Source: Wohlfahrtiimonas larvae
GTDB taxonomy: Bacteria; Pseudomonadota; Gammaproteobacteria; Cardiobacteriales; Wohlfahrtiimonadaceae
DNA: 64,000 bases
Direction: 5' to 3'
Assembly (NCBI RefSeq): GCF_039543665.1
Contig: NZ_BAABKE010000004.1
Coordinates: 124,001 to 188,000, forward strand
Shown in pieces: positions 1 through 7,750 of the stretch (positions within the stretch are counted from its first letter, which is position 1; every line of letters starts with the position of its first letter). A program made the translations under genes and the position numbers. The notes beneath the pieces were generated by a model that had not been told where the DNA came from, ran no database searches, and worked only from the letters and a program-made list of their open reading frames with translations.

Positions 1-1704
1 GTAGATGTGATTGATGTTGCATTTGCTGTAGGTGATACCATTACTAAGGATCAAAACCTATTAACTTTAGAGTCAGACAAAGCTTCAATGGATGTTCCCG
101 CTGAAGTAGATGGCGTAATTACTGAAGTTTTAGTGAAAGTTGGTGATCAAGTGAAAGAAGGCTCAACAATTGCTCGTGCAACAGTTGGTGGATCAGTTGC
201 TGCACCTAAGGCAGAAGCTAAATCAACTGAAGCACCAAAAGCATCTGAGCCTGAAATTCAAGTCGCAGCAGCAACACCCGCACCATCCAATGTTGATTGC
301 GATGTTGTAGTAATTGGTGCTGGCCCTGGTGGTTATTCAGCTGCATTCCGCGCAGCTGATCTTGGCTTAAAAGTTGCATTGATTGAGAAGTATTCAACAT
401 TAGGTGGCGTTTGCTTAAACGTTGGATGTATTCCATCCAAAGCACTATTACATGTTGTAAAAGCCAAAGAAGAAGCTGAAGTTCATTTGAAGAATGCAGG
501 TATTTATTTTGATGCCCCACGTATTGAATTAGATGAAATTCGTAACTATAAATCATCTGTTGTGAGCAAATTAACAGGTGGCTTAGCTGGCATGGCTAAA
601 ATGCGTAAAGTTGAAGTGATCCAAGGAATTGCATCATTCAAAGATGATCATCACTTAGATATTCAACAAGCTGATGGAACAACTCGTGTATTGTCATTTG
701 ATAAAGCCATCATTGCAGCAGGTTCACATGCAATTAAATTGCCATTCATGCCAGAAGATCCTCGCATTATTGATTCAACAGGTGCATTGGAATTACGTGA
801 AATTCCTAAGCGTATGTTAGTGATCGGTGGCGGTATCATCGGCCTAGAAATGGCAACTGTTTACTCTAACTTGGGTTCAAATGTTGAAATCGTTGAATTT
901 ACTGAAGGTTTCATTCCTGGTGCTGACCGTGATTTAACGAAAGTCTTTGAAAAATACAACAAAGATCGCTTCAGCAAATTAATGTTCAAAACTAAAGTTG
1001 TGGGTGCTGAAGCATTACCAGAAGGCATCAAAGTCAGCTTTGAAGGCGAAAATGCACCAAGTGAAGCACAAGTTTATGACTATGTGTTAGTGGCAATTGG
1101 TCGTGCGCCTAATGGTTTGAAATTAAATGCACAAAATGCAGGGGTCAACGTAACAGATCGTGGCTTTATCAATGTTGATAAACAAATGCGTACCAATGTT
1201 GGTAACATCTTTGCAATTGGCGACATTGTAGGCCAACCAATGCTTGCACATAAAGCTGTTCATGAAGCACATGTTGCTGCCGAAGTATGTGCAGGCCATA
1301 AACGCTTCTTTGACATCAAACAAATTCCATCTGTTGCTTATACTGACCCTGAAATTTCATGGGCTGGTTTAACAGAAACTGAAGCCAAAGCTAAAGGCAT
1401 TCCTTATGAAAAATCAGTATTCCCATGGAGTGCAAGCGGTAAAGCATTGGCAAGTTCTCGTGAAGAAGGCTTAACTAAGTTAATCTTCGATCCTGAAACT
1501 AAAACTATTTTAGGTGGTGCAGTTGTAGGTATCAATGCTGGCGATTTGATTGGTGAAATTGCATTTGCAGTGGAAATGTGTGCAGATGTCTTAGACATTG
1601 CTCACACAATTCACCCTCACCCTACTTTGATTGAATCCGTAGGAATGGCGGCTGAAGTTGCTGAAGGTTCTTGTACTGACCTTCCGCCTGCGAAGAAAAA
1701 ATAA
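1..1704 (+). CDS. lpdA: Dihydrolipoamide dehydrogenase with N-terminal lipoyl domain (5' end outside window)
   Basis: E3 component of 2-oxo-acid dehydrogenase complexes: a cytoplasmic flavoprotein that reoxidises dihydrolipoyl groups with NAD+. The reading frame is open from base 1, and the GTG at base 7 lies inside the lipoyl domain, so the true start is upstream and about 10-15 residues are missing. Order seen: lipoyl domain with the lipoyl-lysine motif ESDKASMD, an Ala/Pro-rich linker, the FAD dinucleotide motif GAGPGG, the redox-active pair in GGVCLNVGCIPS, the NAD motif GGGIIGLE, and the C-terminal HPHPTLIE with the His-Glu base. A fused lipoyl domain is known in Neisseria p64k and several proteobacterial E3s. 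It probably ends a pdh operon lying upstream; a strong terminator follows. Confidence 0.95.
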   Translation, partial: VDVIDVAFAVGDTITKDQNLLTLESDKASMDVPAEVDGVITEVLVKVGDQVKEGSTIARATVGGSVAAPKAEAKSTEAPKASEPEIQVAAATPAPSNVDCDVVVIGAGPGGYSAAFRAADLGLKVALIEKYSTLGGVCLNVGCIPSKALLHVVKAKEEAEVHLKNAGIYFDAPRIELDEIRNYKSSVVSKLTGGLAGMAKMRKVEVIQGIASFKDDHHLDIQQADGTTRVLSFDKAIIAAGSHAIKLPFMPEDPRIIDSTGALELREIPKRMLVIGGGIIGLEMATVYSNLGSNVEIVEFTEGFIPGADRDLTKVFEKYNKDRFSKLMFKTKVVGAEALPEGIKVSFEGENAPSEAQVYDYVLVAIGRAPNGLKLNAQNAGVNVTDRGFINVDKQMRTNVGNIFAIGDIVGQPMLAHKAVHEAHVAAEVCAGHKRFFDIKQIPSVAYTDPEISWAGLTETEAKAKGIPYEKSVFPWSASGKALASSREEGLTKLIFDPETKTILGGAVVGINAGDLIGEIAFAVEMCADVLDIAHTIHPHPTLIESVGMAAEVAEGSCTDLPPAKKK

Positions 1705-1723
1705 TCCTTATCCATCATCTTAG

Positions 1724-1758
1724 AAAGCGGCTTTAAAAAATTTTAAAGCCGCTTTTTT
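1724..1758 (+). terminator. Rho-independent terminator after lpdA
   Basis: Inverted repeat AAAGCGGCTTTAAAA / TTTTAAAGCCGCTTT with a very short loop, running into a T tract. It starts 20 bases after the lpdA stop. Confidence 0.9.
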
Positions 1759-1928
1759 ATTGCCTTACTTTAAATCAATAGCTATTAATTATTCAATATG
1801 TTTTTAGACTAAATTATAAAAATATGCTATAAATTTTACATAAATAAGAAATAACTAATTTAATAATAACTATATTCATAATTTACTTAAGGGATGCGAT
1901 AATATTAACAAATGAGGATATTTTAAGG

Positions 1929-2336
1929 ATGTTTGAAAAGATTACCATATCCATTACTACTCTATTAATAGTAATGTTTATTACTTTATATTATTATCAA
2001 AGCGGTACGGAGCCTCCCCAAGAGTGTATCGACTTGCATCAGGATTATATCAAGCTCTCAAAGCTTGTAGATTCTGACAAATATCACGTATCTGCACGTA
2101 AGATTTTTTCTAAGGAAAAAATTCTCTATATCCATAGTATAGAAAAACATTACCACAGATTATTAAAAGAACGATTCAGGCGCAGTGGTTATGATGATTT
2201 TAAAGTAATTTGTATCAATGCGAAAAAAACAATGAATTTACCCGCCATAATACAAGCATTAAAAGAACAAACGCCTACAAATCCTTTAGATAAAAAATTA
2301 GAACATGCAAGCCGACAATATGACTTTACGATTTAG
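1929..2336 (+). CDS. Small membrane-anchored or exported protein of unknown function
   Basis: 135 residues that I do not recognise. Residues 5-24 form one hydrophobic segment (TISITTLLIVMFITLYYY), so it is either an uncleaved signal anchor or a poor signal peptide. The rest is charged and Lys/His-rich, with two Cys (about residues 33 and 97). GAGG and AAGG motifs lie just upstream of the ATG. The 3' end overlaps the convergent methyltransferase gene by 11 bases, so the two genes share terminal sequence. A real gene is likely but function cannot be inferred. Confidence 0.6.
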   Translation: MFEKITISITTLLIVMFITLYYYQSGTEPPQECIDLHQDYIKLSKLVDSDKYHVSARKIFSKEKILYIHSIEKHYHRLLKERFRRSGYDDFKVICINAKKTMNLPAIIQALKEQTPTNPLDKKLEHASRQYDFTI

Positions 2337-2889
2337 GCTTACAGACATATACATAGGCTGGTGGAAAATTCTTAATAACTAATTTTCTTTCCCACTCAAA
2401 ATATCGTGATAATACTTTCTCCATACGTTGAGTATATTGAAATAAAATAAATGTACCTTGTGTTTGCTTCAATATTTGTAGTGTTGCTTTGATAATTTTC
2501 ATTGAAATTCTCAAAGGTAAAGACAAAAATGGCAGACATGAAAATATGATTCTATATGGTTGGTCTAGAATTTCAGCAGAGATTTTTCTCACAACCAATC
2601 GAGAATCTTTAATATCATCTAATTCATGAAAAAAATCAGGATTAATCTCATATGCAGATAATCTTGCATCCATAGGCATTGCTCTTAAAATATGATGAGT
2701 TAGCACCCCATCACCAGCACCTAGCTCTGCAACCAATAAAGATCGTTCATTCCAATTCACAGATTTAACCATTGCATTACATAATGCTGGAGAGGATGGC
2801 ATCAAAGTCCCAAAACTGCGTGGTGACTGAATAAAACTATTAATATACTTTAAGTGTTTCTTTAAATGAATATGCGCCATTGTCCGCAC
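2326..2889 (-). CDS. Class I SAM-dependent methyltransferase, phospholipid N-methyltransferase (PmtA)-like
   Basis: 187 residues. The SAM-binding glycine motif is AELGAGDGVLT, followed by the acidic post-I motif YEINPDFF and the segment SCLPFLSLP, which resembles the SxLPxxSLP stretch of bacterial PmtA-type phosphatidylethanolamine/ornithine-lipid methyltransferases (COG3963). The N-terminus IQSPRSFGTLMPSSPALCNAM is also typical of that family (a substrate-side loop before motif I). Likely a cytoplasmic, membrane-associated lipid methyltransferase. An rRNA adenine dimethylase-like activity is the alternative. ATGGCGCATATTC at 2880 is a possible second start, three codons downstream (MAHIHLKK). 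Confidence 0.7.
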   Translation of the reverse strand: MRTMAHIHLKKHLKYINSFIQSPRSFGTLMPSSPALCNAMVKSVNWNERSLLVAELGAGDGVLTHHILRAMPMDARLSAYEINPDFFHELDDIKDSRLVVRKISAEILDQPYRIIFSCLPFLSLPLRISMKIIKATLQILKQTQGTFILFQYTQRMEKVLSRYFEWERKLVIKNFPPAYVYVCKPKS

Positions 2890-3026
2890 TATCCTATCTG
2901 AAATGAAGAATGATAATTATATCAATAAAAATGGTTATACAATCAAAAATCAAAATTATATATATAATCAGACAATGTGAATAAATCAAAGTATAATGGT
3001 GATTTTATTTACTTTTTTAGTCACAT

Positions 3027-5303
3027 ATGAACTTTTCTTTTTCAAATAATGCCAAACCTTTATTTTCCTATAAACCTTATTGGGCAAAACGCTTTGGTAC
3101 AGCACCCTTCCTTCCTATGAGCCGAGACGAAATGAATATACTCGGCTGGGATAGCTGCGATATTATTCTTATCACAGGAGATGCCTATGTTGACCATCCT
3201 AGCTTTGCTATGGCAATATTGGGGCGCTTATTAGAAGAACAAGGTTTTCGTGTTGGCATCATCTCTCAACCAGATTGGAAAAATACAGATGACTTCATGA
3301 AATTGGGCAAACCCAATTTATATTTCGGCATTTCTGCAGGCAATATGGATTCCATGGTCAACCATTACACATCTGACCGCAAGATTCGCCACAATGATGC
3401 TTATACACCAGGTGATGTGCCAGGTAAACGCCCTGATCGTGCGCTGTTAGTCTATTCACAGCGTGCAAAGGAAGCTTATAAAGATGTACCGATCATCGTG
3501 GGTGGTATTGAAGCATCACTCCGTCGTATTGCTCATTATGATTATTGGTCAGAAAAAATTCGTCGCTCTGCTCTACTCGATTCTCGTGCTGATATGTTAT
3601 TATTCGGCAATGGCGAACGTAGCTTAGTAGAAATTTCTCACCGTTTAGCTAAAGGCGAGAAAATTAGTAATATGCTAGATATTCGAGGTTCTGCCTTGAA
3701 TTTACCTCATCAGCGTAATCACTTTGGCTTAACAGAATTAGACTCCACAACATTAGATGAAGTGGGAAAAATTGAGCCTCTCATTAATCCCTATACAAAT
3801 CAAGTGATCGGTTCAGAAAATGAACACACACCTAATTTTCCTACAGATCAAAACTTTAATGCTGCACTAGATGCTCCTACTTTAACTCAAGTAGGTACAG
3901 ATTTAACAGATAAAGATCGTAATCAGAAACGCGAAGAAAAACAACAGGCTCGTAGAACAAACTACATTCGTCTACCTAGCTTTGATCAAGTTAAAAATGA
4001 TAGAATTTACTACGCACATACTAGTCGCTTATTACATTTAGAAACCAATCCATATAATGCTCGCCCATTGGTACAACAGCATGGTGATCGCGATATTTGG
4101 ATCAATCCACCACCATTACCCTTAGAAACTAAAGAGATGGATGGCGTTTATGATTTACCATATTCTCGCGCGCCACACCCTGCATATAAAGGCGCAAAAA
4201 TCGCCGCATGGGAAATGATTAAATTTTCCGTCAACATTATGCGTGGTTGTTTTGGTGGTTGCTCTTTCTGCTCCATTACTGAGCATGAGGGCCGAATTAT
4301 TCAAAATCGCTCTCAAGATTCAATTTTACGTGAAATTGAAGAGATCCGTGATCGAACAGAAGGCTTTACAGGTATTATTTCAGATTTAGGCGGCCCAACG
4401 GCTAACATGTATCGTTTAGCATGTAAAGATCCTAACATTGAGCACAATTGTCGCCGCTTCTCTTGCGTATCCCCAGATATCTGTAAAAATCTAAACACGA
4501 ATCATAAACCTTTAATCGAACTTTATCGCCAAGCTCGCAATGTGAAAGGTGTGAAAAAAATATTGATTGCATCAGGTCTACGTTATGATCTCGCGATTCG
4601 CGACGAAGAATATGTAAAAGAATTAGTAACACATCATGTTGGTGGTTATTTGAAAATTGCACCGGAGCATACCGAAGAAGGTCCTTTATCTAAAATGATG
4701 AAGCCAAGTATTACTAATTACGATAAATTTAAAGTTTTATTTGAAAAATTCAGCAAAGAAGCAGGCAAAAAACAATACTTAATTCCTTACTTTATTGCAG
4801 CACATCCTGGTACTTCAGATGAAGATATGATGAATTTAGCATTATGGTTAAAACGCAATGGATTCCGTGCTGATCAAGTACAAGCATTCATTCCAACGCC
4901 TATGTCGTTAGCAGGTGCAATGTATCATTCAGAAAAAAATCCATTAAAACCTGTGAAAACAGATTCAGAGGTTGTATTAACCCCCAAAGGCTTAAAACAT
5001 CGCCGCTTACATAAAGCATTCCTACGCTACCATGATCCTGAAAACTGGCCATTATTGCGTGAAGCATTAAAACAAATGGGACGTGCTGATTTAATTGGCA
5101 ATAGCAAAAACCATTTAATTCCATTATATCAGCCAAAAGGCACCGGTTTAGCAGGTGGTGAAGGCAAACGTTTAGGCAAAAAGCATCACAAACAATCGTT
5201 CACAACAAAAGGAGTTTATACTCGCCCTAAATCAGCAAGCACATCCACATTCGGCAGCCATTCCTCTAGCAAACCTCAAAGATTGGCAAAACAAAAACCA
5301 TAA
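3027..5303 (+). CDS. ygiQ: YgiQ family radical SAM protein
   Basis: 758 residues, the usual full length for YgiQ/UPF0313. The radical-SAM [4Fe-4S] motif CFGGCSFC lies at residues 408-415 (C-x3-C-x2-C) inside MRGCFGGCSFCSITEHEGR. An N-terminal cobalamin-binding-like half precedes it, and a C-terminal DUF3362-like region ends in a basic Ser/Lys-rich tail. The substrate of the family is not established to my knowledge. The gene stands alone between the divergent methyltransferase and a shared terminator. Confidence 0.92.
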   Translation: MNFSFSNNAKPLFSYKPYWAKRFGTAPFLPMSRDEMNILGWDSCDIILITGDAYVDHPSFAMAILGRLLEEQGFRVGIISQPDWKNTDDFMKLGKPNLYFGISAGNMDSMVNHYTSDRKIRHNDAYTPGDVPGKRPDRALLVYSQRAKEAYKDVPIIVGGIEASLRRIAHYDYWSEKIRRSALLDSRADMLLFGNGERSLVEISHRLAKGEKISNMLDIRGSALNLPHQRNHFGLTELDSTTLDEVGKIEPLINPYTNQVIGSENEHTPNFPTDQNFNAALDAPTLTQVGTDLTDKDRNQKREEKQQARRTNYIRLPSFDQVKNDRIYYAHTSRLLHLETNPYNARPLVQQHGDRDIWINPPPLPLETKEMDGVYDLPYSRAPHPAYKGAKIAAWEMIKFSVNIMRGCFGGCSFCSITEHEGRIIQNRSQDSILREIEEIRDRTEGFTGIISDLGGPTANMYRLACKDPNIEHNCRRFSCVSPDICKNLNTNHKPLIELYRQARNVKGVKKILIASGLRYDLAIRDEEYVKELVTHHVGGYLKIAPEHTEEGPLSKMMKPSITNYDKFKVLFEKFSKEAGKKQYLIPYFIAAHPGTSDEDMMNLALWLKRNGFRADQVQAFIPTPMSLAGAMYHSEKNPLKPVKTDSEVVLTPKGLKHRRLHKAFLRYHDPENWPLLREALKQMGRADLIGNSKNHLIPLYQPKGTGLAGGEGKRLGKKHHKQSFTTKGVYTRPKSASTSTFGSHSSSKPQRLAKQKP

Positions 5304-5322
5304 TTTTAAAATGTAGCGAATA

Positions 5323-5362
5323 AAAATCCCCATTTATGCAAATAACATAGATGGGGATTTTA
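5323..5362. terminator. Bidirectional terminator between ygiQ and the SlyB-like gene
   Basis: Stem AAAATCCCCATTTATG / CATAGATGGGGATTTT with a 7-base loop and A/T tracts on both sides. It serves two convergent genes. Confidence 0.85.
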
Positions 5363-5384
5363 CTATTCCGTATTATCAGAATAA

Positions 5385-5855
5385 TTATATAGGTACTACA
5401 CGAGCTGTACCACTTGATGTTGTTGTAATACGAACACGCTGACCATTATAGAAAGATGTACCTTTTGCTTCCTGGACATAAGCACGAGTTGCTTTAGAAT
5501 CATCTAATCTAACAGTTACTTCAACGCCATCATTTCTAGTTGTACCTTCTTCAATAGCAGAGCCAGCTAATGCTCCAACAGCTGCACCTGCAATTGTCGC
5601 AAGCACACGACCACTACCACCACCAATAGAGTTAGCGGCAACACCGCCAACAGCACCGCCCGTAATAGCACCAACACCTGATTTAGTCCCTTCAATCTTA
5701 ACCAATCTAGTGCCAATCACCGTACCTGTTTGCACAAATTGTGCCTGTCTAGCTTCAGATCGTGAATAACTATCACCAGATAATGATGACACACAACCAG
5801 ATAATAGCAATGTCATAGCTGACGCTATTATGATCATTGAACGATTTTTTTTCAT
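5385..5855 (-). CDS. slyB: SlyB/Pcp-like glycine-zipper outer-membrane lipoprotein
   Basis: 156 residues. A lipoprotein signal peptide ends in the lipobox LLSGC, and the next residues (VSS) do not suggest inner-membrane retention. The middle has Gly/Ala-rich zipper segments (GGAVGGVAANSIGGGSG and AGAAVGALAGSA), as in SlyB and related 17-kDa antigens, followed by a small beta-rich C-terminal domain ending in RVVPI. The role is envelope integrity. In enterobacteria slyB is under PhoPQ, but no PhoP box is claimed here. Confidence 0.85.
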   Translation of the reverse strand: MKKNRSMIIIASAMTLLLSGCVSSLSGDSYSRSEARQAQFVQTGTVIGTRLVKIEGTKSGVGAITGGAVGGVAANSIGGGSGRVLATIAGAAVGALAGSAIEEGTTRNDGVEVTVRLDDSKATRAYVQEAKGTSFYNGQRVRITTTSSGTARVVPI

Positions 5856-5926
5856 ATCATACCTTTCATCAAAAATTAATTTGCCAATGTAAGTATATTA
5901 CATTGAAATAGATTTGAGCAATATGA

Positions 5927-7264
5927 TTATCCCAACCATCCCATACCAATGCCTAAACGAAAAGCAACACTTGCCATTAATAAACATAAAACAGTTCTTA
6001 TAAACCATAATAAAATCAACTGCCAAATTTTAATACGAACTGTCGTTGCTAAAATACATGGGATACTGCCTGAAAAAAACAATACACTACCGACTGTTGT
6101 CACCGCAGTAATAAAACGAATAGATAAATCAGCATCTTTTAATAAAATAGAAGGCAAAAACATTTCCGCTAAGCCAGAAGCTAATGCACCACTATATTGA
6201 CTTGCATCCTCGAAACCCGTCATCCATAGGAATGGTTTTAAAACCACACCAAACCAATCAAAAATCGGAGTATATTTAGATAATACTAAACCAATAAACC
6301 CTATTGCCAATATTGATGGCGCTACCACTGAGGACATGGCTAAACCATCTTTTAAATTTGCCCAAATCAACTTTAAAACACTAGGATTACGTTCATATTG
6401 CTCTATACCCAGTAATGCAGCATGTCTAAATTTATCTTTTTTAGGTGGCTCTGGCAAAGGGTCTTTAGCTGTATTATCAAATAAACTAATGGGTGGTAAA
6501 TAGACAGTAATAGAAGTCACAGCAAATGTTACAAAAAATGTACTCCAGAAATAAAAATTCCAATAGCCCATTAATCCTAATGTTTTAGCAACAATGATCA
6601 TAAAAGTTGCAGAAACTGTCGAGAACCCTGTTGCAACAATCACAGCTTCACGATGAGAATATTTACCTTGTTTATAAACACGATCTGTGATCAATAACCC
6701 AATTGAATAACTCCCTACAAAGGATGCAACGGCATCAATTGCAGAAGCACCGGGTGTTCTAAATAAGGGGCGCATGAGTTTTTCCATAAAGACCGACACA
6801 AATTCTAACAGGCCAAAGCCAATTAAAAACGTTAGAGCAATAGCGCCTACAGGAATTAATAATCCAACTGATAATGCTAATTTTTCAAATAAAAATGGCA
6901 ACATATCTGGCTTCATTGCCCATTCTGGAGCATAACCTGTTAAATATAAAATCCCTAAAATCAAACCAATCATTTTAAATACAGAAAAAATTTTTTCACT
7001 AATTGAATATTGGTATTTACCCGTTACATAAGGCGAAAACGCACCATAAGCCATAATAAGTAGTATTAATGTAATTGCTATTGGCCTTAAATCAACGATA
7101 ATAAAACTTGCGATATGATCAATTAAAATAGTTTCTTTACCGCCAATATCAACAGACAAGAAAAACATAATGATACCGATAAGACTTAAGAAAAATATTT
7201 TAACTAATGTAAAAATACTAATATCACGCCCATTTTCTGCCACATTCTTATTAGTAGCGTCCAT
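5927..7264 (-). CDS. yjiH: YjiH family membrane protein with nucleoside-recognition (Gate) domains
   Basis: 445 residues with about ten hydrophobic segments. The segment SYSIGLLITDRVYKQGKYS followed by REAVIVATGFSTVS is characteristic of YjiH and spore-maturation/nucleoside-recognition (Gate) proteins. Inner-membrane transporter-like protein of unknown substrate. A cytoplasmic N-terminus of about 17 polar residues precedes the first membrane span. It is divergent from metA, and the 318 bases between them carry regulatory signals. A GGAGG-like RBS (minus strand) lies just before the ATG. Confidence 0.8.
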   Translation of the reverse strand: MDATNKNVAENGRDISIFTLVKIFFLSLIGIIMFFLSVDIGGKETILIDHIASFIIVDLRPIAITLILLIMAYGAFSPYVTGKYQYSISEKIFSVFKMIGLILGILYLTGYAPEWAMKPDMLPFLFEKLALSVGLLIPVGAIALTFLIGFGLLEFVSVFMEKLMRPLFRTPGASAIDAVASFVGSYSIGLLITDRVYKQGKYSHREAVIVATGFSTVSATFMIIVAKTLGLMGYWNFYFWSTFFVTFAVTSITVYLPPISLFDNTAKDPLPEPPKKDKFRHAALLGIEQYERNPSVLKLIWANLKDGLAMSSVVAPSILAIGFIGLVLSKYTPIFDWFGVVLKPFLWMTGFEDASQYSGALASGLAEMFLPSILLKDADLSIRFITAVTTVGSVLFFSGSIPCILATTVRIKIWQLILLWFIRTVLCLLMASVAFRLGIGMGWLG

Positions 7265-7486
7265 ACAATCCTCCGAAGTACAACAAATTAAAGTTTGCTA
7301 CTATGCTATGAATTGTAATGCTCTTATTTGTATTGTATCTGGCACTTTCAAATTCACTACATATTTTGGATACTATCATACTTCATTTATTTGTCTTCAC
7401 ATTTTTATCAGACATCATATTTTATTTTAAAATAAACGATAAATTAATATAAATAACAATTAATTAACCAATAAAATCATTATAAT

Positions 7487-7502
7487 TTTGTCTAGACAAA
7501 AT
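7487..7502. promoter_or_regulatory. Perfect 16-bp palindrome, candidate methionine-regulon operator
   Basis: TTTTGTCTAGACAAAA is a perfect palindrome about 20 bases upstream of the TTGACA of the metA promoter. Its core GTCTAGAC equals the junction of two adjacent 8-bp MetJ boxes (AGACGTCT repeated), but the flanks differ from the MetJ consensus. Binding by MetJ or another regulator is inferred only. Confidence 0.4.
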
Positions 7503-7521
7503 AGCATCTCCATAAGAGAAC

Positions 7522-7550
7522 TTGACAGCTAGATCTTTAAGTGATTTTAT
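7522..7550 (+). promoter_or_regulatory. Probable sigma-70 promoter of the metA leader
   Basis: TTGACA (7522-7527, perfect -35) is followed 17 bases later by TTTTAT (7545-7550, 4/6 to TATAAT). A transcript starting near 7557 would place the leader ORF about 26 bases from its 5' end, the usual geometry of attenuator leaders. Confidence 0.65.
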
Positions 7551-7582
7551 ATATCCAACGTAAATTCAAGAATTAAGAGAAC

Positions 7583-7621
7583 ATGAATACACTAACATTT
7601 CAACCAATGATGATGCTTTAG
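7583..7621 (+). CDS. Methionine-rich leader peptide upstream of metA (MNTLTFQPMMML)
   Basis: Twelve codons: ATG, then N-T-L-T-F-Q-P, three consecutive Met codons (7607-7615), Leu and TAG (7619-7621). The run of the regulated amino acid just before the stop, followed by alternative stems and a terminator ahead of a methionine-biosynthesis gene, is the hallmark of a ribosome-mediated attenuation leader peptide. An AAGAGA sequence at 7575-7580 could act as RBS, but it is only a moderate match and unusually close to the ATG. The frame is closed upstream by TAA at 7574, so no longer version is possible. It would act as a translated sensor rather than as a stable protein. Confidence 0.75.
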   Translation: MNTLTFQPMMML

Positions 7622-7721
7622 AGGGTTACTCACTGAGTGACTCTCGAAACTGTATGAGTCACTCTAAAGCCCCATTGATTGTATTGTTAAAGCCAGAGTG
7701 ATTAAACACTCTGGCTTTTTT
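7615..7721 (+). promoter_or_regulatory. Transcription attenuator of metA (mutually exclusive stems)
   Basis: Segments by base pairing: A 7621-7631 pairs with B 7635-7645 (11 bp including two G-U); B 7635-7643 pairs perfectly with C 7656-7664 (9 bp); C 7657-7665 pairs with D 7695-7703 (9 bp, one G-U), which overlaps the terminator 5' arm; D pairs with E in the terminator. A stalled ribosome on the Met codons leaves A free, giving A:B, then C:D, no terminator and metA expression. A ribosome reaching the stop covers A, giving B:C, then D:E and termination. A further 9-bp perfect pair, 7615-7623 with 7662-7670, could form on untranslated RNA. The pairings are read directly from the sequence and the mechanism is inferred. 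Confidence 0.75.
7689..7721 (+). terminator. Rho-independent terminator in the metA leader
   Basis: Perfect 12-bp stem AAAGCCAGAGTG / CACTCTGGCTTT with loop ATTAAA and a T run. It ends 29 bases before the metA ATG, with no gene ending just upstream on this strand, so it must act on the leader transcript. Confidence 0.92.
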
Positions 7722-7750
7722 AATGGATATTATATTTTGAGGAGAAAAAT

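Larger units (their letters stand above)
7265..7582. other. Divergent yjiH-metA intergenic region
   Basis: About 318 bases without a protein gene. The left part is A/T-rich and should hold the yjiH promoter, with no clear consensus seen. It contains a TATAAT at 7482-7487, a perfect 16-base palindrome at 7487-7502, and a TTGACA promoter at 7522-7550 that drives the metA leader. Confidence 0.6.

Noticed and set aside
218..556. Antisense ORFs such as the 112-codon one inside lpdA, and similar ORFs opposite or in other frames of serS, lipB, recN and guaA
   Set aside because: Low-complexity translations, no RBS, and located inside strongly supported genes.
7583..7721. SAM-II, SAM-I or T-box riboswitch in front of metA
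   Set aside because: I could not fit their conserved cores. The Met-codon leader ORF and alternative stems account for the sequence without them.
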